From Aquidulcibacter paucihalophilus (lineage in GTDB: Bacteria > Pseudomonadota > Alphaproteobacteria > Caulobacterales > Caulobacteraceae): a stretch of DNA of 64,000 nucleotides. A program made the translations under genes and the position numbers. The stretch covers positions 1,848,501-1,912,500 of the forward strand of contig CP127384.1 of NCBI GenBank assembly GCA_030285985.1, in the 5' to 3' direction. Of this stretch, positions 17,960-28,028 are shown in pieces. The notes under the pieces were generated by a model that made no database searches, was not told where the DNA came from, and saw only the letters and a list, made by a program, of their open reading frames with translations. The first letter of the stretch is position 1. Every line of letters begins with the position of its first letter.

Positions 17960-18439
17960 ATGCCCGAGACCCCCGTCCTCTACGTCCTGAACGGCCCGAA
18001 CCTCAACCTGCTTGGGGTGCGCGAGCCCGACATCTACGGACATGAGACCCTCGCCGACGTCCAGGCCCTGTGCGAAAAGACTGCCGCCCATGCCGTTCCG
18101 GGCGCCTCGGTGGTCTTCCGCCAGACCAACCACGAGGGCGAACTGATCGACCAGGTCCAGGAGGCCCGCGAGAAGGCCTCGGCGCTCGTCATCAACGCCG
18201 CCGGCTACACCCACACCTCGGTGGCCCTGCTGGACGCGCTCAGGACCCTGACGATCCCGATCGTCGAATGTCATCTGTCCAATCCGGCAGCGCGCGAGCG
18301 CTTCCGGCACCGCTCCTATGTCTCGCCGGTCGCCGCCGGCGTGGTTTCGGGCTTCGGCTCATTCAGCTACGAACTGGCCGTCAGGGCCGCTCTGCGGCTG
18401 GCGCAGGAACAGCGCGCCGCCGCCGATCGTTCGGTTTAG
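17960..18439 (+). CDS. aroQ: Type II 3-dehydroquinate dehydratase
   Basis: AroQ carries out the third step of the shikimate pathway. The 159-residue protein has the type II signature [18 protein letters not shown] with the catalytic tyrosine, the middle motif [13 protein letters not shown], the histidine in IVECHLSNP, and the closing [14 protein letters not shown]. The start ATG at 17960 gives the normal length; longer readings run into the thiS promoter region. accB follows at 19 bases, an arrangement common in alphaproteobacteria. Confidence 0.96.
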   Translation: MPETPVLYVLNGPNLNLLGVREPDIYGHETLADVQALCEKTAAHAVPGASVVFRQTNHEGELIDQVQEAREKASALVINAAGYTHTSVALLDALRTLTIPIVECHLSNPAARERFRHRSYVSPVAAGVVSGFGSFSYELAVRAALRLAQEQRAAADRSV

Positions 18440-18458
18440 AAGGTAACAAGAGGCTCCC

Positions 18459-18977
18459 ATGGCCGATTCCAAAACGCCCGCTCCCAAGCTCAAGAACGAA
18501 GCCGAGATCGACACCGCCCTGGTGCGGTCGCTGGCCGACATCCTGAACGACACCTCCCTCACGGAGATCGAGGTTGAGCGTGGAGAGCTTCGCATCCGCG
18601 TTGCCCGCGAACTCGTGGCCGCGCCGGTCATGCAATACGCCGCCGCCCCGGCCCCCGCTGCCCATGCGCCCGCCGCGGCTCCGGCCGCCGCCGCCCCGGC
18701 CGCCATGCCGTCGGACCCCGCCACCATCGTCTCCAAAAAGGGCGAAGAGGTGAAGTCGCCCATGGTCGGCACCGTCTACCTCCAGGCCTCGCCGGAAGCG
18801 CCGCCGTTCTGCCAGCCGGGTGACAAGGTCAAGAAGGGCCAGACCCTGCTGATCGTCGAGGCCATGAAGACGATGAACCCGATCCAGGCCCCCCGCGACG
18901 GCGTCGTGGTCGAGGTGCTGGTCGGCGACGCCCAGCCGGTCGAGTTCGGCGAGCCCCTCGTCCTGCTCGAGGCGTAA
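18459..18977 (+). CDS. accB: Biotin carboxyl carrier protein of acetyl-CoA carboxylase
   Basis: AccB carries the carboxylated biotin between AccC and the carboxyltransferase in the first step of fatty acid synthesis. The 172-residue protein has an N-terminal dimer region, an Ala/Pro-rich linker (residues about 65-88), and a biotinyl domain with the EAMKTMN motif, where Lys137 is biotinylated. The preceding thumb region SPMVGTVYLQASPEAPPF is present. accC follows after 3 bases. Confidence 0.97.
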   Translation: MADSKTPAPKLKNEAEIDTALVRSLADILNDTSLTEIEVERGELRIRVARELVAAPVMQYAAAPAPAAHAPAAAPAAAAPAAMPSDPATIVSKKGEEVKSPMVGTVYLQASPEAPPFCQPGDKVKKGQTLLIVEAMKTMNPIQAPRDGVVVEVLVGDAQPVEFGEPLVLLEA

Positions 18978-18980
18978 GCC

Positions 18981-20333
18981 ATGTTCACCAAGGTCCTCAT
19001 CGCCAACCGCGGCGAAATCGCCCTGCGGATTCACCGCGCCTGCAAGGAGATGGGCATCTCCACCGTCGCCGTGCACTCCGAGGCGGACCGCGGCGCCATG
19101 TGGGTGCGGCTGGCCGACGAAAGCGTCTGCATCGGCCCGGCGCCCGCCGCCAAGAGCTACCTCAACATCCCGTCGATCATCGCCGCCGCCGAGATCACCG
19201 GCGCCCAGGCCATCCACCCGGGCTACGGCTTCCTGTCCGAAAACGCGCGCTTCGCCGAGATCGTCGAGGCCCACGGCATGACCTTCATCGGGCCCAAGCC
19301 CGAACACATCCGGGTCATGGGCGACAAGATCACCGCCAAACAGACCGTCCTTGAAGCCGGTATCCCCTGCGTGCCCGGGTCGGCCGGCGAGGTCGAGACC
19401 ATCGAGGACGCCATCGCGGCCTCGAAGACCATCGGCTTCCCCCTGATCGTCAAGGCCGCCGCCGGCGGCGGCGGACGCGGCATGAAGGTCGCCCTGACCG
19501 CCGAAGACCTGGTCGAGGCCGTCCAGACCGCCCAGTCGGAGGCCACCGCCGCCTTCGGCAACGGCGCCGTCTATATGGAGCGCTACCTCCAGAAGCCGCG
19601 CCACATCGAGCTTCAGGTCATCGCCGACAGCCACGGCAATGTCGTCCACCTCGGCGAGCGCGACTGCTCCCTCCAGCGCCGCCACCAGAAGGTGCTGGAA
19701 GAGGCCCCCTCGCCGGCCCTGTCGGCGGCCGAACGCGTCGCCATCGGCGAGACAGTCAACAAGGCCATCGCCGCCATCGGCTACCTCGGCGTCGGCACCA
19801 TCGAATTCCTCTGGGAAGACGGCGAGTTCTTCTTCATCGAGATGAACACCCGCCTGCAAGTCGAGCATCCGGTTACGGAAATGATCACGGGCGTCGATCT
19901 GGTCCGCGAGCAGATCCGCATCGCCGCCGGCCTGCCGCTGTCGTTCAAACAGTCGGATGTCAGCTTCACCGGCCACGCCATCGAATGCCGGATCAACGCC
20001 GAAAACGCCGAGACCTTCACCCCCTCGCCCGGCACCATCACCGACTTCCACGCCCCGGGCGGTCTGGGCGTCCGGCTGGATAGCGCCATCTACGCCGGCT
20101 ATTCGATCCCGCCCTATTACGACAGCCTGATCGGCAAGCTCATCGTCCACGGCCGCGACCGCGAGGAGTGCATCGCGCGCCTCAAGCGCAGCCTGAACGA
20201 GATGGTCGTCGGCGGCATCGACACCACCATTCCCCTGTTCCAGAAGCTGCTGCAGGAGCCCGACATCCTGTCCGGCGACTACGACATCCACTGGCTGGAA
20301 AACTGGGCCAAACGCCAGAAGGGCGAAGCCTGA
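18981..20333 (+). CDS. accC: Biotin carboxylase subunit of acetyl-CoA carboxylase
   Basis: AccC carboxylates biotin on AccB using ATP and bicarbonate. The 450-residue protein has the N-terminal [18 protein letters not shown], the ATP-grasp glycine loop [12 protein letters not shown] and the catalytic region [16 protein letters not shown]. Length and C-terminus are normal. Its stop overlaps the apparent CTG start of aat by 4 bases (CTGA). Confidence 0.98.
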   Translation: MFTKVLIANRGEIALRIHRACKEMGISTVAVHSEADRGAMWVRLADESVCIGPAPAAKSYLNIPSIIAAAEITGAQAIHPGYGFLSENARFAEIVEAHGMTFIGPKPEHIRVMGDKITAKQTVLEAGIPCVPGSAGEVETIEDAIAASKTIGFPLIVKAAAGGGGRGMKVALTAEDLVEAVQTAQSEATAAFGNGAVYMERYLQKPRHIELQVIADSHGNVVHLGERDCSLQRRHQKVLEEAPSPALSAAERVAIGETVNKAIAAIGYLGVGTIEFLWEDGEFFFIEMNTRLQVEHPVTEMITGVDLVREQIRIAAGLPLSFKQSDVSFTGHAIECRINAENAETFTPSPGTITDFHAPGGLGVRLDSAIYAGYSIPPYYDSLIGKLIVHGRDREECIARLKRSLNEMVVGGIDTTIPLFQKLLQEPDILSGDYDIHWLENWAKRQKGEA

Positions 20334-21025
20334 GCGATCCCGGCTTCAGCGCCGGCGGGCCCTTCGGCGGCTTCGGCCCCGACGAACTGCTGAACTGCTA
20401 CGCCACCGGCGTCTTCCCCATGGGCGAGGCCCGCGACGATCCGCGGATCTTCCTCGTCGAGCCGGAGCAGCGGGGCATCCTCCCGCTGGACCGGTTTCAC
20501 GTCCCGACCCGGCTGAAGCGCACGATCCGCGCTGACGCCGTCTCGGTCCGCGTCGACACGGCCTTCGACGCCGTCCTCGACGCCTGCGCCGCCTCAGGCC
20601 CCGGCCGCGAGGACAGCTGGATCAACGCCCCGATCCGCCGCCTCTACATGGAACTGAACGCCCGCGGTCAGGCCCACAGCATCGAGTGCTGGCGCGACGA
20701 GACCCTGGTCGGCGGCCTGTACGGCGTTACGCTCGGCGGGGCCTTCTTCGGCGAAAGCATGTTCAGCCGCGAACGGGACGCCTCGAAGATCGCCCTGGTG
20801 CATCTGGTGGCCCGGCTGAAGCGCGGCGGCTGGCGTCTGCTCGACACCCAGTTCCTGACCAGCCACCTCAGCCAGTTCGGCGCGGTCGAAACCCCGCAGG
20901 CGGCCTATCTCAAACTGCTGCGGACGGCCCGTCCGCTGCGACCCAATACCCGGTCGCTGTTCGATCCGATGACGGGATCAGAGGCGCTCTTCTACGCCTT
21001 GCAGCCCACGATCCAGGCGTCATAG
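20330..21025 (+). CDS. aat: Leucyl/phenylalanyl-tRNA--protein transferase, apparent CTG start
   Basis: Aat attaches Leu or Phe from tRNA to N-terminal Arg or Lys, marking proteins for ClpS/ClpAP. Family landmarks are [20 protein letters not shown] near the start, [15 protein letters not shown], the active segment [20 protein letters not shown] and [13 protein letters not shown]. The family N-terminus begins almost at the accC stop, but no ATG, GTG or TTG lies there. The nearest are a GTG at 20168, inside accC, and an ATG at 20419 that would cut the domain. A CTG at 20330 with AAGGG about 9 bases upstream fits best, giving 231 residues. The 3' end overlaps the convergent DUF2155 gene by 34 bases. 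Confidence 0.88.
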   Translation: MSDPGFSAGGPFGGFGPDELLNCYATGVFPMGEARDDPRIFLVEPEQRGILPLDRFHVPTRLKRTIRADAVSVRVDTAFDAVLDACAASGPGREDSWINAPIRRLYMELNARGQAHSIECWRDETLVGGLYGVTLGGAFFGESMFSRERDASKIALVHLVARLKRGGWRLLDTQFLTSHLSQFGAVETPQAAYLKLLRTARPLRPNTRSLFDPMTGSEALFYALQPTIQAS

Positions 21026-21642
21026 ATCGGATGCTGCAGGCCGCTGACGGCGGGCGATGAGGCGAACATCCAGCCCCGGAAGATCTGCCTCGGCTCGCTG
21101 ACCTGGATGACACCCCGCGGCTGGAGGCTGACTTCCAGATAGGCGACGGCGTCGGACACCTGCTCATCGGGTGCCGAGACCTCACAGGCCCGGGCGGTGA
21201 AGATCAGCGTCCGCTGGAACCGGACCGGCCGCCCCCCGACCTCGACCTCGAACCGCATCGTTTCCGCCGTGATCTTGTCGACGGCTTCGACGATGGCCAC
21301 CCGCCGGCGCTGGCGACGCGACGGCGCAGCCGGTGCCTCGACACGCTGGGTCTGGGCCTCGTCCGCTTTCTCTTCCTCGCCGGCCTTCTCGGCCTCTTCG
21401 GAGATCACGATGGGCGGAGTGATGGGCGTGACGGCGATCGGAGACGCCGGCGCCGGCGCGGCTTCCGGTGCCGGCTCCACCGGCGGAGTCTGGGGCGCGG
21501 TCTGGCGGTTCAGCGCGGCCGTCGGATCCTGGATCGGCACCGCGTCCTGGGGCAGGTCATTGATCGCCGAGGCAAGAACCGCGCCCGACGCCAGCAGCGC
21601 CGCAGCGGTCACCGCGACCATGATTGCCCCCCGCGGCGTCAT
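20992..21642 (-). CDS. DUF2155 domain-containing exported protein
   Basis: A 216-residue protein with an N-terminal membrane or signal segment ([19 protein letters not shown]), a Pro/Ala and Glu-rich linker, and a C-terminal DUF2155 domain. In that domain [15 protein letters not shown], the cysteine in FTARACEVS, and the end [22 protein letters not shown] are typical of the alphaproteobacterial family. The function is unknown. The ATG at 21642 overlaps the stop of the NDUFA12 gene by ATGA, and the pairing of these two genes is common in alphaproteobacteria. Confidence 0.88.
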   Translation of the reverse strand: MTPRGAIMVAVTAAALLASGAVLASAINDLPQDAVPIQDPTAALNRQTAPQTPPVEPAPEAAPAPASPIAVTPITPPIVISEEAEKAGEEEKADEAQTQRVEAPAAPSRRQRRRVAIVEAVDKITAETMRFEVEVGGRPVRFQRTLIFTARACEVSAPDEQVSDAVAYLEVSLQPRGVIQVSEPRQIFRGWMFASSPAVSGLQHPIYDAWIVGCKA

Positions 21643-22049
21643 TCCGGACGCCAGGCTTCGTAGTCGCCGGTCGCGGGCGGACGCACGCCGTCCGAGGCGA
21701 GCGACCCCTTGGGCTTCCAGGCCATCGGCGTACCGGTCAGATTGGGTAGATGATCCTCTTCCCAAGCCCGGCGCGGCAGAGGTTGATCGGTCGGCAGCTC
21801 GTCAAAGGTGTAGTGCAGCCAGCCGTGCCAGTCGGGCGGCACCTTCGAGGCGTCGGCATAGCCGTTGTAGGTCACCCAGCGACGACGGCGGCCATCGTAG
21901 CTCGAGCTGTCGCGCGACAGGTAGTAGCGGTTGCCGAACTCATCGGTCCCCACGTGCTCGCCACGCTTGGCGATGGTGAAGAAGGTGCCGATGGTGGCGC
22001 CGCTGGTCCAGCCGAAGATTCTGCCTAGCACGTCGGGAAATCCACTCAC
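21639..22049 (-). CDS. NADH:ubiquinone oxidoreductase NDUFA12-type subunit
   Basis: A 136-residue accessory subunit of respiratory complex I, shared by alphaproteobacteria and mitochondria. Typical parts are the opening GWTSGATIGTFFTIAKRG, VGTDEFGNRYY, RRRWVTYNGYADASKVPPDW and HLPNLTGTPMAW near the end. It sits on the matrix/cytoplasm face of the peripheral arm. It is coupled to the DUF2155 gene by a 4-base overlap and is divergent from the 803-residue RNR-like gene. Confidence 0.93.
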   Translation of the reverse strand: MSGFPDVLGRIFGWTSGATIGTFFTIAKRGEHVGTDEFGNRYYLSRDSSSYDGRRRRWVTYNGYADASKVPPDWHGWLHYTFDELPTDQPLPRRAWEEDHLPNLTGTPMAWKPKGSLASDGVRPPATGDYEAWRPE

Positions 22050-22180
22050 GCTCGGTCACCCGGCGGGGGCCGGCGACGCAGACTGCATCATAGAAAGCGC
22101 CGGGCCTTCCGTCCAGCACCGCGCAGAGCTCTGAACCCTCAACATCTTGGGGGTAACAGCCCCGCGACACGCCAGATTTA

Positions 22181-22210
22181 TTGCCGAGAGGTCTGCCCCG
22201 CCGCTAGTCT
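22181..22210 (+). promoter_or_regulatory. Promoter-like site for the RNR-like gene
   Basis: TTGCCGA at 22181 and GCTAGTCT at 22203-22210 are spaced 15 bases, one more than the usual range of the Caulobacter housekeeping promoter. It lies 28 bases upstream of the ATG at 22238. No NrdR box or cobalamin riboswitch was recognised in the 188-base leader. Confidence 0.4.
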
Positions 22211-22237
22211 GGCCGAAAGGCCACGCCGAGTCCGCCC

Positions 22238-24649
22238 ATGCGATTTCCCTTCGCCACCCTCGCCGCCGCAATGCACCGCCCTCTGCGCGAGATTGAACGT
22301 GCGGATCGGGTTGTCGCTCTCCGCGCGCCCGAGGGCTGGACCGACGTCCAGGTCGAGGCATGGCTGGACTGGGCCGAGACAGACGAGATCGTGACGACCG
22401 GCGAGGATGCCCTCGCGGAAATCGCCGCCGCCTGGAGCAGCCGCCTGGCTCCCGGCAAGGCAGAGGCTCTTGCGGCGACCCTGATGCTCGGGCTCGTCTC
22501 CCCTGCCCGTTCATCGGACCACGCCGTTGGACTGATCAATCTGTCCGAGCCCGACGCAGCCCGCCGCCTGCAAGCGGAAGCGGCCCTGAGGCGGGGCGAG
22601 CGACTCGCGGCCGGCGCAGTGGAAGCGGTCGCGGCGGCGCTGGAGCGCGTTGTCGACGCGGTCTCGCGCTGTGAGGGGCCGCGCGGCGATTGCGCCGACC
22701 CGCAGCGAAATCCCGCCCTTGCGCGTGCAGCACTCGCAGCCCGGAAGGCCGGTGCCGCCGACGCCGACATCGTCCGTGCGATCCAGGGCGAACGGTTCCA
22801 GGTCGCTCCCATCCCCGTGCCATCGCCTCCGCCCCGGATCGCGCTTGCCGACCGGGCCATGATCGCATCCGGCGCGCCTGAAGCCCTGGCAGCTGCCGAG
22901 GCCGCCCTTGATGGCGATCTGCTCCTCACCTTCGATCCCGACACCGCCGAGGCCATTTCAGAAGCGACGCGCGCTCCCGCAGTCCTCCTGTCGCTGCCGG
23001 CCCTGATGCAGGTCGCCGGCCCTGAGTTTGAGCCCGCCCTGCGCGAGCTCGTGCGCCTCTGGACTGCGGCCCTTACGAAAGATGGTGCGACGGTCGTGGC
23101 CTTCGGTCTGGGTGGCCTGGCCGACCTCGTGGTCGGCAGCGCCGGCTCGGCCGATCCCACGACGGCGGCCCGCTTGGCGGACCTGGTGCGGAGGGCGGCA
23201 GGCAAGGCCCCGGTGGCATTTTTCGCCGATGATCGGGAGGCCCACCTTCGACTCGGCCTTTCGCCGCTCGCGGCCGTGGACATTTGGCAGACCGCGGATG
23301 GCGCAACGGCGCGGCGCCTGCGCCCCGCCTTCGCGGCCGCGATCGCGCGAAACGGTGGTGACATCGACTCTGCTGAACGCCACCTGTTCGGATGGCGCTC
23401 CCTCGTTGACGCCCCTAGCCTCGACCACTCAGCCCTGCGCACAAAAGGCTTCACGGATGTTGAACTTGAGGCACTGGAGCACGCGCTGACCTCGGTCGAC
23501 ACCCTCAACGACGCCTTCCGGGCCCCGGTGCTGGATGCCGGATTCCTCCGCGACGTGCTGGGCTTCGACGGCTCCGTGGACAATCTGCTCCCGCAGCTCG
23601 GTTTCTCAGCGGAGGATGTCGCGCTCGCCGAAGCATGGGTCTTCGGCCATGGCGACCTCTCGGCCTGGGCCGGCGTTCCGGCGGACCTTGAACCGGCCGT
23701 TTCCGATCCGTCCGCCTTTGAGGGCGGGCTTCGTATCGATCTGGACACCGTCAGCGCGATTCCGGACATTGCCCCGTCCCTGATCGACTGGCGCACCACT
23801 CCGGCGCAGGCGGCTCGCCTGCTGGCCGATCGTGCCAGGGATGGCCGACGCGCGGTCCGGTTGATGCGGGCGGTGCCACCCGCAGGTCCGCTGCTCGAGC
23901 TTCCCGAGCCCGAGCCGGCCCAGCCACCCCGGACAAATCGCTGGGAGCCCGAGGCAAAGGCCGTCGAGCGGGTCGTGGAAAAGGTAATCGAGCGCGACCG
24001 CACCCGCCGCAAGCTGCCCGACAGGCGCAAGGGCTATATCCAGAAGGCCGCGGTCGGCGGACACAAGGTCTACATCCACACCGGCGAATACGAGGACGGA
24101 GAGCTCGGCGAAATCTTCATCGACATGCACAAGGAAGGCGCCGCCTTCCGCTCGCTGATGAACAATTTCGCCATCGCGATCTCGATCGGCCTGCAATACG
24201 GCGTGCCGCTTGAGGAGTTCGTGGACGCCTTCATCTTCACCCGGTTCGAGCCGGCGGGAGCCGTGACGGGCAATGATTCGATCAAGTCCGCGACCTCCAT
24301 CCTCGACTACATCTTCCGCGAACTGGGCGTGTCCTATCTGGATCGCCATGAGCTGGCCAATGCCGGGACGGACCCCTTGAACGGCAATGGTCTGGGCACG
24401 CTGGAAGGCGATGGCGACGCGCCAGAGGCAGTTCCGGCCGCCCGGTTCATCTCCAAGGGCTTTGCCCGCGGCGCGGCCCCGGACAACCTGGTCGTCCTTC
24501 CCTTTGGCCAGAAGCGGGATGCGCCGATCGCACCCGCCACGGCCACCGAGGCGGTCGCCTGCCCGGCCTGTGGCGATTTCTCGCTGCAGCAGCGCGGCGC
24601 GGGCTGGATTTGCGACACCTGCGGCGCGGCACCCTCGATGCAGGGTTGA
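22238..24649 (+). CDS. TSCPD-domain protein resembling a catalytically dead class II ribonucleotide reductase (NrdJ)
   Basis: An 803-residue protein. Residues about 588-710 are a near-perfect NrdJ C-terminal (TSCPD) domain: [20 protein letters not shown], then [20 protein letters not shown], then [14 protein letters not shown] and [19 protein letters not shown] terminal zinc-ribbon-like pair follows (C775-x2-C778 and C792-x2-C795), as in NrdJ. Upstream parts also recall NrdJ in the same order, more weakly: [13 protein letters not shown] near residue 28, [13 protein letters not shown] near 290, and [14 protein letters not shown] with FLRDVLGF near 395-435. But only two other cysteines exist (in RCEGPRGDC), so the thiyl-radical cysteine and redox pair of RNR are absent. 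It is unlikely to reduce ribonucleotides; a regulatory or scaffolding role is inference. Confidence 0.82.
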   Translation: MRFPFATLAAAMHRPLREIERADRVVALRAPEGWTDVQVEAWLDWAETDEIVTTGEDALAEIAAAWSSRLAPGKAEALAATLMLGLVSPARSSDHAVGLINLSEPDAARRLQAEAALRRGERLAAGAVEAVAAALERVVDAVSRCEGPRGDCADPQRNPALARAALAARKAGAADADIVRAIQGERFQVAPIPVPSPPPRIALADRAMIASGAPEALAAAEAALDGDLLLTFDPDTAEAISEATRAPAVLLSLPALMQVAGPEFEPALRELVRLWTAALTKDGATVVAFGLGGLADLVVGSAGSADPTTAARLADLVRRAAGKAPVAFFADDREAHLRLGLSPLAAVDIWQTADGATARRLRPAFAAAIARNGGDIDSAERHLFGWRSLVDAPSLDHSALRTKGFTDVELEALEHALTSVDTLNDAFRAPVLDAGFLRDVLGFDGSVDNLLPQLGFSAEDVALAEAWVFGHGDLSAWAGVPADLEPAVSDPSAFEGGLRIDLDTVSAIPDIAPSLIDWRTTPAQAARLLADRARDGRRAVRLMRAVPPAGPLLELPEPEPAQPPRTNRWEPEAKAVERVVEKVIERDRTRRKLPDRRKGYIQKAAVGGHKVYIHTGEYEDGELGEIFIDMHKEGAAFRSLMNNFAIAISIGLQYGVPLEEFVDAFIFTRFEPAGAVTGNDSIKSATSILDYIFRELGVSYLDRHELANAGTDPLNGNGLGTLEGDGDAPEAVPAARFISKGFARGAAPDNLVVLPFGQKRDAPIAPATATEAVACPACGDFSLQQRGAGWICDTCGAAPSMQG

Positions 24650-24713
24650 TCAACGAATTGGCGTCATGATGCTTCGCGTCGAGCCTCGCCCGACACCGAG
24701 ACCGGAGCCCGCC

Positions 24714-25205
24714 ATGAAGCCGATCCTGACCGCAACCGCCGTCGCCGCCCTTGTCGCCATCGCCCTGCCGGCGGTCGCCCAGAACGCCGGCCAGATCGCC
24801 CGCGTGCGGGCGGGCGCAAGCTGCGCCGGCTGCAACCTGTTCCAGGCCGCACTGTCGGGACTGGAGGCGAACGGGCTCAATCTGTCGGGAGCCAGGCTCC
24901 GGCAGGCCGACCTCAGCCTGAGCGTGATGAACCGCACCCGCTTCGCCAACGCTGACCTGCGCGATGTCGAGGCTTATGGGGGCGTCTTTTCCAGCTCGAA
25001 CTTCTCGGGGGCCAATCTGACGAACGCCAGCTTCGTCGGTGCCTGGCTGGACGGCGCGGCCTTCGCGGGCGCGACCCTGACCGGGGCCAATTTCTCGGGC
25101 GCATCGATGCGGCGCGCGACCGGCCTGACACAGGTGCGCCTGAACCAGGCCTGCGGCGACGAGGCCACCCAACTGCCCGGCAACCTGTCCATTCCCCGCT
25201 GCTGA
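24714..25205 (+). CDS. Exported pentapeptide-repeat protein, short copy
   Basis: A 163-residue protein with a clear signal peptide (MKPILTATAVAALVAIALPAVA) and a pentapeptide-repeat domain (residues about 45-140) of A(D/N)LxX units, forming a right-handed quadrilateral helix. An N-terminal CAGC and the C-terminal ACGDEATQLPGNLSIPRC mark it as a paralogue of the next gene. The ATG at 24714 follows GGAG and sets the signal peptide at the N-terminus. Periplasmic pentapeptide proteins of this kind have no assigned function. Confidence 0.85.
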   Translation: MKPILTATAVAALVAIALPAVAQNAGQIARVRAGASCAGCNLFQAALSGLEANGLNLSGARLRQADLSLSVMNRTRFANADLRDVEAYGGVFSSSNFSGANLTNASFVGAWLDGAAFAGATLTGANFSGASMRRATGLTQVRLNQACGDEATQLPGNLSIPRC

Positions 25206-25268
25206 ACCGCCCCGGACCTTACGGCGAATTAAGTAGGGTTTGCCGATGTTTGAAGTCATGAAAGAGGC

Positions 25269-26189
25269 GTGAAACAGATCGTTTTCCCCCTGTTCCGTCG
25301 CCTCTCGACCGCCGGCCTCGCCCTGGGCGCCGCGACGGTGGCCCTCGCCGCGGCCGGATCGGCCAGCGCTGAAATCCAGCTGCAGTACCAGGATCGCGAC
25401 GTGGCCCGGATGGTGTCGCTGGGCGGGACCTGCAACCGGTGCGAACTGTCCGGCCGGGATCTGACCGGCGCAGCCTTCGCCGGCGCGGTCTTCACCAACG
25501 CCACCCTGGTCGGGACCAGCCTGCGCGGCGCGGAGCTGGTAGGCTCGAACTTCTCCGGCAGCGATTTCAGTCGCGCCGACCTGTCGGGCGCGGAGATGAT
25601 GGGCGCGGACTTCACCGGGGCCAATTTTTCGGGCGCAGACCTGACGGGCGCTGAGGTCCAGAGCGCTACCCTGGTGCGGGCGCGGCTGGCGGGTGCCGAT
25701 CTGTCGGGCGCTGCGCTGAACTGGGCGAACATGAACAGCGCGATCCTGACGGGGGCGGACCTCGAAGGGGCGGAGCTGAACGCCACCACCCTGGCCAATG
25801 TGAACGCCCGTTCGGCGGACTTCTCCGATGCCGAGGTCGCCATGTCGAACATGGCCAATGGCGACTTCCGCTCGGCGGACTTCAGCGACGCCACCCTCAA
25901 TGGAGCTCGCCTGACGGGCGGGCGGTTCGGCGGGGCTGATTTCGACGGCGCTTCAATGAACCGCACCGATATCCGAGGTGCGGACCTGTCCGGCGCGCGC
26001 GGTCTGACCCAGGCGCAGGTCGGACGGGCCTGTGGCGACGCAAACACCCGTCTGCCGGGCAATCTTACCGCCCGTGTCTGCCGTGGTGTCAGCAGCGTCC
26101 GCGTTGCGACGCCCCGGCCGCCGGCTCCGCCCACGCCCCCGGTTCCGCCGCGTTCGCGGAACGTGGTCGTGGCCAGCGCCGACAACTGA
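25269..26189 (+). CDS. Exported pentapeptide-repeat protein, long copy
   Basis: A 306-residue protein starting at a GTG, with a signal peptide ending around SASA. About 200 residues of continuous pentapeptide repeats follow (for example LSGADLTGAEV-type units between residues 55 and 245), then ACGDANTRLPGNLTARVC and a Pro/Val/Arg-rich tail. The CNRC motif before the repeats and the C-terminal motif are shared with the gene 63 bases upstream, so the pair likely arose by duplication and repeat expansion. It converges on aspS with 6 bases between stops. Confidence 0.86.
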   Translation: MKQIVFPLFRRLSTAGLALGAATVALAAAGSASAEIQLQYQDRDVARMVSLGGTCNRCELSGRDLTGAAFAGAVFTNATLVGTSLRGAELVGSNFSGSDFSRADLSGAEMMGADFTGANFSGADLTGAEVQSATLVRARLAGADLSGAALNWANMNSAILTGADLEGAELNATTLANVNARSADFSDAEVAMSNMANGDFRSADFSDATLNGARLTGGRFGGADFDGASMNRTDIRGADLSGARGLTQAQVGRACGDANTRLPGNLTARVCRGVSSVRVATPRPPAPPTPPVPPRSRNVVVASADN

Positions 26190-26195
26190 TCTCCG

Positions 26196-28028
26196 TCAGG
26201 TCTTGAGCGGCAGCGCTGCACGGATGTGCAGCTCCTTGTACTGACGCTCGGCCGCGTCCGACGGCGCGCTCATCAGCAGATCCTGGCCCTGCTGGTTCAG
26301 CGGGAAGGCAATGACCTCGCGGATGGCGACCTGGTTGGCCAGCAGCATGACGATCCGGTCGATACCGGGGGCCAAGCCTCCGTGCGGCGGCGCGCCGTAG
26401 CGGAAGGCGTTGAGCATGCCGCCGAACTGGTCCTCGACGACCGAGGCGTCATAGCCGGCAATCTCGAAGGCCTTGAGCATGATCTCGGCCTTGTGGTTCC
26501 GGATCGCGCCCGAGCACAGCTCATAGCCGTTGCAGACGATGTCATACTGGTAGGCGCGGATGGTGAGCGGGTCCTGCGTCTCCAGGGCCTCCAGCCCGCC
26601 CTGCGGCATCGAGAACGGGTTGTGGCTGAAGTCGACCTTCTTCTCTTCCTCGGACCATTCGAACATCGGGAAGTCGACGATCCAGCAGAATTTGAACTGG
26701 TCCTCGTCGATCAGCTTCAGCTCGGTGGCCACGCGGGTGCGGGCCAGGCCGGCGAATTTGGCGAAGACCGACGGCAGGCCGGCGGCGAAGAAGGCGGCGT
26801 CGCCCTTGCCCAGACCCAGCGTGGCCATCAGGGATTCGGTTGGCTCCTGACCGAGGTTCTTGGCGATCGGGCCGCCCCAGGCCTGCTGGTCGTCGGACCA
26901 GAAGATGTAGCCGAGGCCGGGCTGGCCTTCGCCCTGGGCCCAGGAGTTCATACGGTCGCAGAAGGCACGGCTGCCGCCGGTCGGCGCCGGGATCGCCCAG
27001 ACGGCGTTCTTGTCGTCGGCGCCGAGGATCTTGTTGAACAGGCCGAAGCCGCCGTCGCGGAAGTGGACGGAGACGTCCTGCATCTTGATCGGGTTGCGGG
27101 TGTCCGGCTTGTCGGTGCCGTACCACTTCATCGACTGAGCGTAGGTCAGGCGCTCGAAGCCGGCGTGCTCCATGGTCTGGCCGAAGTCGTTGGTGAAGGT
27201 GTGGGTTCCGGCGATCGGCGACACGGGCTTGCCGTCGGCGAACTCCTCGAACACGCCATGCATGACGGGTTCGATGGCGGCGAAGACGTCTTCCTGGGTG
27301 ACGAAGCTCATCTCGACGTCGAGCTGGTAGAACTCCAGCGAGCGGTCGGCGCGCAGGTCCTCGTCGCGGAAGCACGGTGCGATCTGGAAATAGCGGTCGA
27401 AGCCCGAGACCATCAGCAGCTGTTTGAACTGCTGCGGGGCCTGCGGCAGGGCGTAGAATTTGCCGGGATGCAGGCGCGACGGGACCAGGAAGTCGCGCGC
27501 GCCTTCGGGCGACGAAGCCGTCAGGATCGGGGTCTGGTACTCGAGGAAGCCTTGGCCGACCATGCGCTGGCGGATCGAGGAGATCACGCGCGAGCGCAGG
27601 ACGATGTTCTTGTGCAGGGTCTCGCGGCGCAGATCGAGGTAGCGGTGCTTGAGGCGGATTTCCTCGGGGTATTCGGGCTCGCCGAAGACCGGCAGCGGCA
27701 GTTCGGCGGCTTCCGACAGAACCTCGATGCCGGTGACGCTCAGTTCGATCTCGCCGGTGGGCAGGTTGGCGTTCACGACCGAGGCCTCGCGGGCCACGAC
27801 CTCGCCGTCCACGCGGATGACGCTCTCGGCGCGCAGGCGTTCGACGGCCTCGAAGCCCGGCGTCTCGGGGTGGAGGACCAGCTGCGTCAGGCCGTAGTGG
27901 TCGCGCAGGTCGATGAACAGCAGGCCGCCGTGGTCGCGCTTGCGGTGGACCCAGCCGGACAGGCGGACATTCGAACCTGCATCGGTCAAACGGAGGGCGC
28001 CGCAGGTGTGGGAGCGGTAGGCGTGCAT
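26196..28028 (-). CDS. aspS: Aspartyl-tRNA synthetase, probably non-discriminating
   Basis: AspRS, 610 residues: an anticodon-binding OB domain, a catalytic class II core with the bacterial GAD insert, and the C-terminal motif 3 ([14 protein letters not shown]). Motif 2 is [20 protein letters not shown]. In the anticodon domain RKRDHGG places a histidine (His33) where discriminating bacterial enzymes usually have leucine. That His is the known mark of enzymes that also charge tRNA(Asn), which would then be amidated by GatCAB encoded at 29.6-33.4 kb. The ATG at 28028 gives the usual N-terminus [10 protein letters not shown]. Confidence 0.97.
   Translation of the reverse strand: MHAYRSHTCGALRLTDAGSNVRLSGWVHRKRDHGGLLFIDLRDHYGLTQLVLHPETPGFEAVERLRAESVIRVDGEVVAREASVVNANLPTGEIELSVTGIEVLSEAAELPLPVFGEPEYPEEIRLKHRYLDLRRETLHKNIVLRSRVISSIRQRMVGQGFLEYQTPILTASSPEGARDFLVPSRLHPGKFYALPQAPQQFKQLLMVSGFDRYFQIAPCFRDEDLRADRSLEFYQLDVEMSFVTQEDVFAAIEPVMHGVFEEFADGKPVSPIAGTHTFTNDFGQTMEHAGFERLTYAQSMKWYGTDKPDTRNPIKMQDVSVHFRDGGFGLFNKILGADDKNAVWAIPAPTGGSRAFCDRMNSWAQGEGQPGLGYIFWSDDQQAWGGPIAKNLGQEPTESLMATLGLGKGDAAFFAAGLPSVFAKFAGLARTRVATELKLIDEDQFKFCWIVDFPMFEWSEEEKKVDFSHNPFSMPQGGLEALETQDPLTIRAYQYDIVCNGYELCSGAIRNHKAEIMLKAFEIAGYDASVVEDQFGGMLNAFRYGAPPHGGLAPGIDRIVMLLANQVAIREVIAFPLNQQGQDLLMSAPSDAAERQYKELHIRAALPLKT

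Noticed and set aside
18381..20291. Long open frame of about 636 codons on the minus strand opposite accB-accC
   Set aside because: It is the mirror of two unmistakable genes, with Gly/Asp/Ala/Val-rich composition produced by GC-rich third positions and no family motif.
22050..22237. Cobalamin riboswitch or NrdR box upstream of the RNR-like gene
   Set aside because: No B12-box or paired NrdR-type palindromes could be found; only a promoter-like site is supported.
25400..26000. Tandem DNA repeats
   Set aside because: They are the pentapeptide-repeat coding pattern, with diverged units and no exact array.
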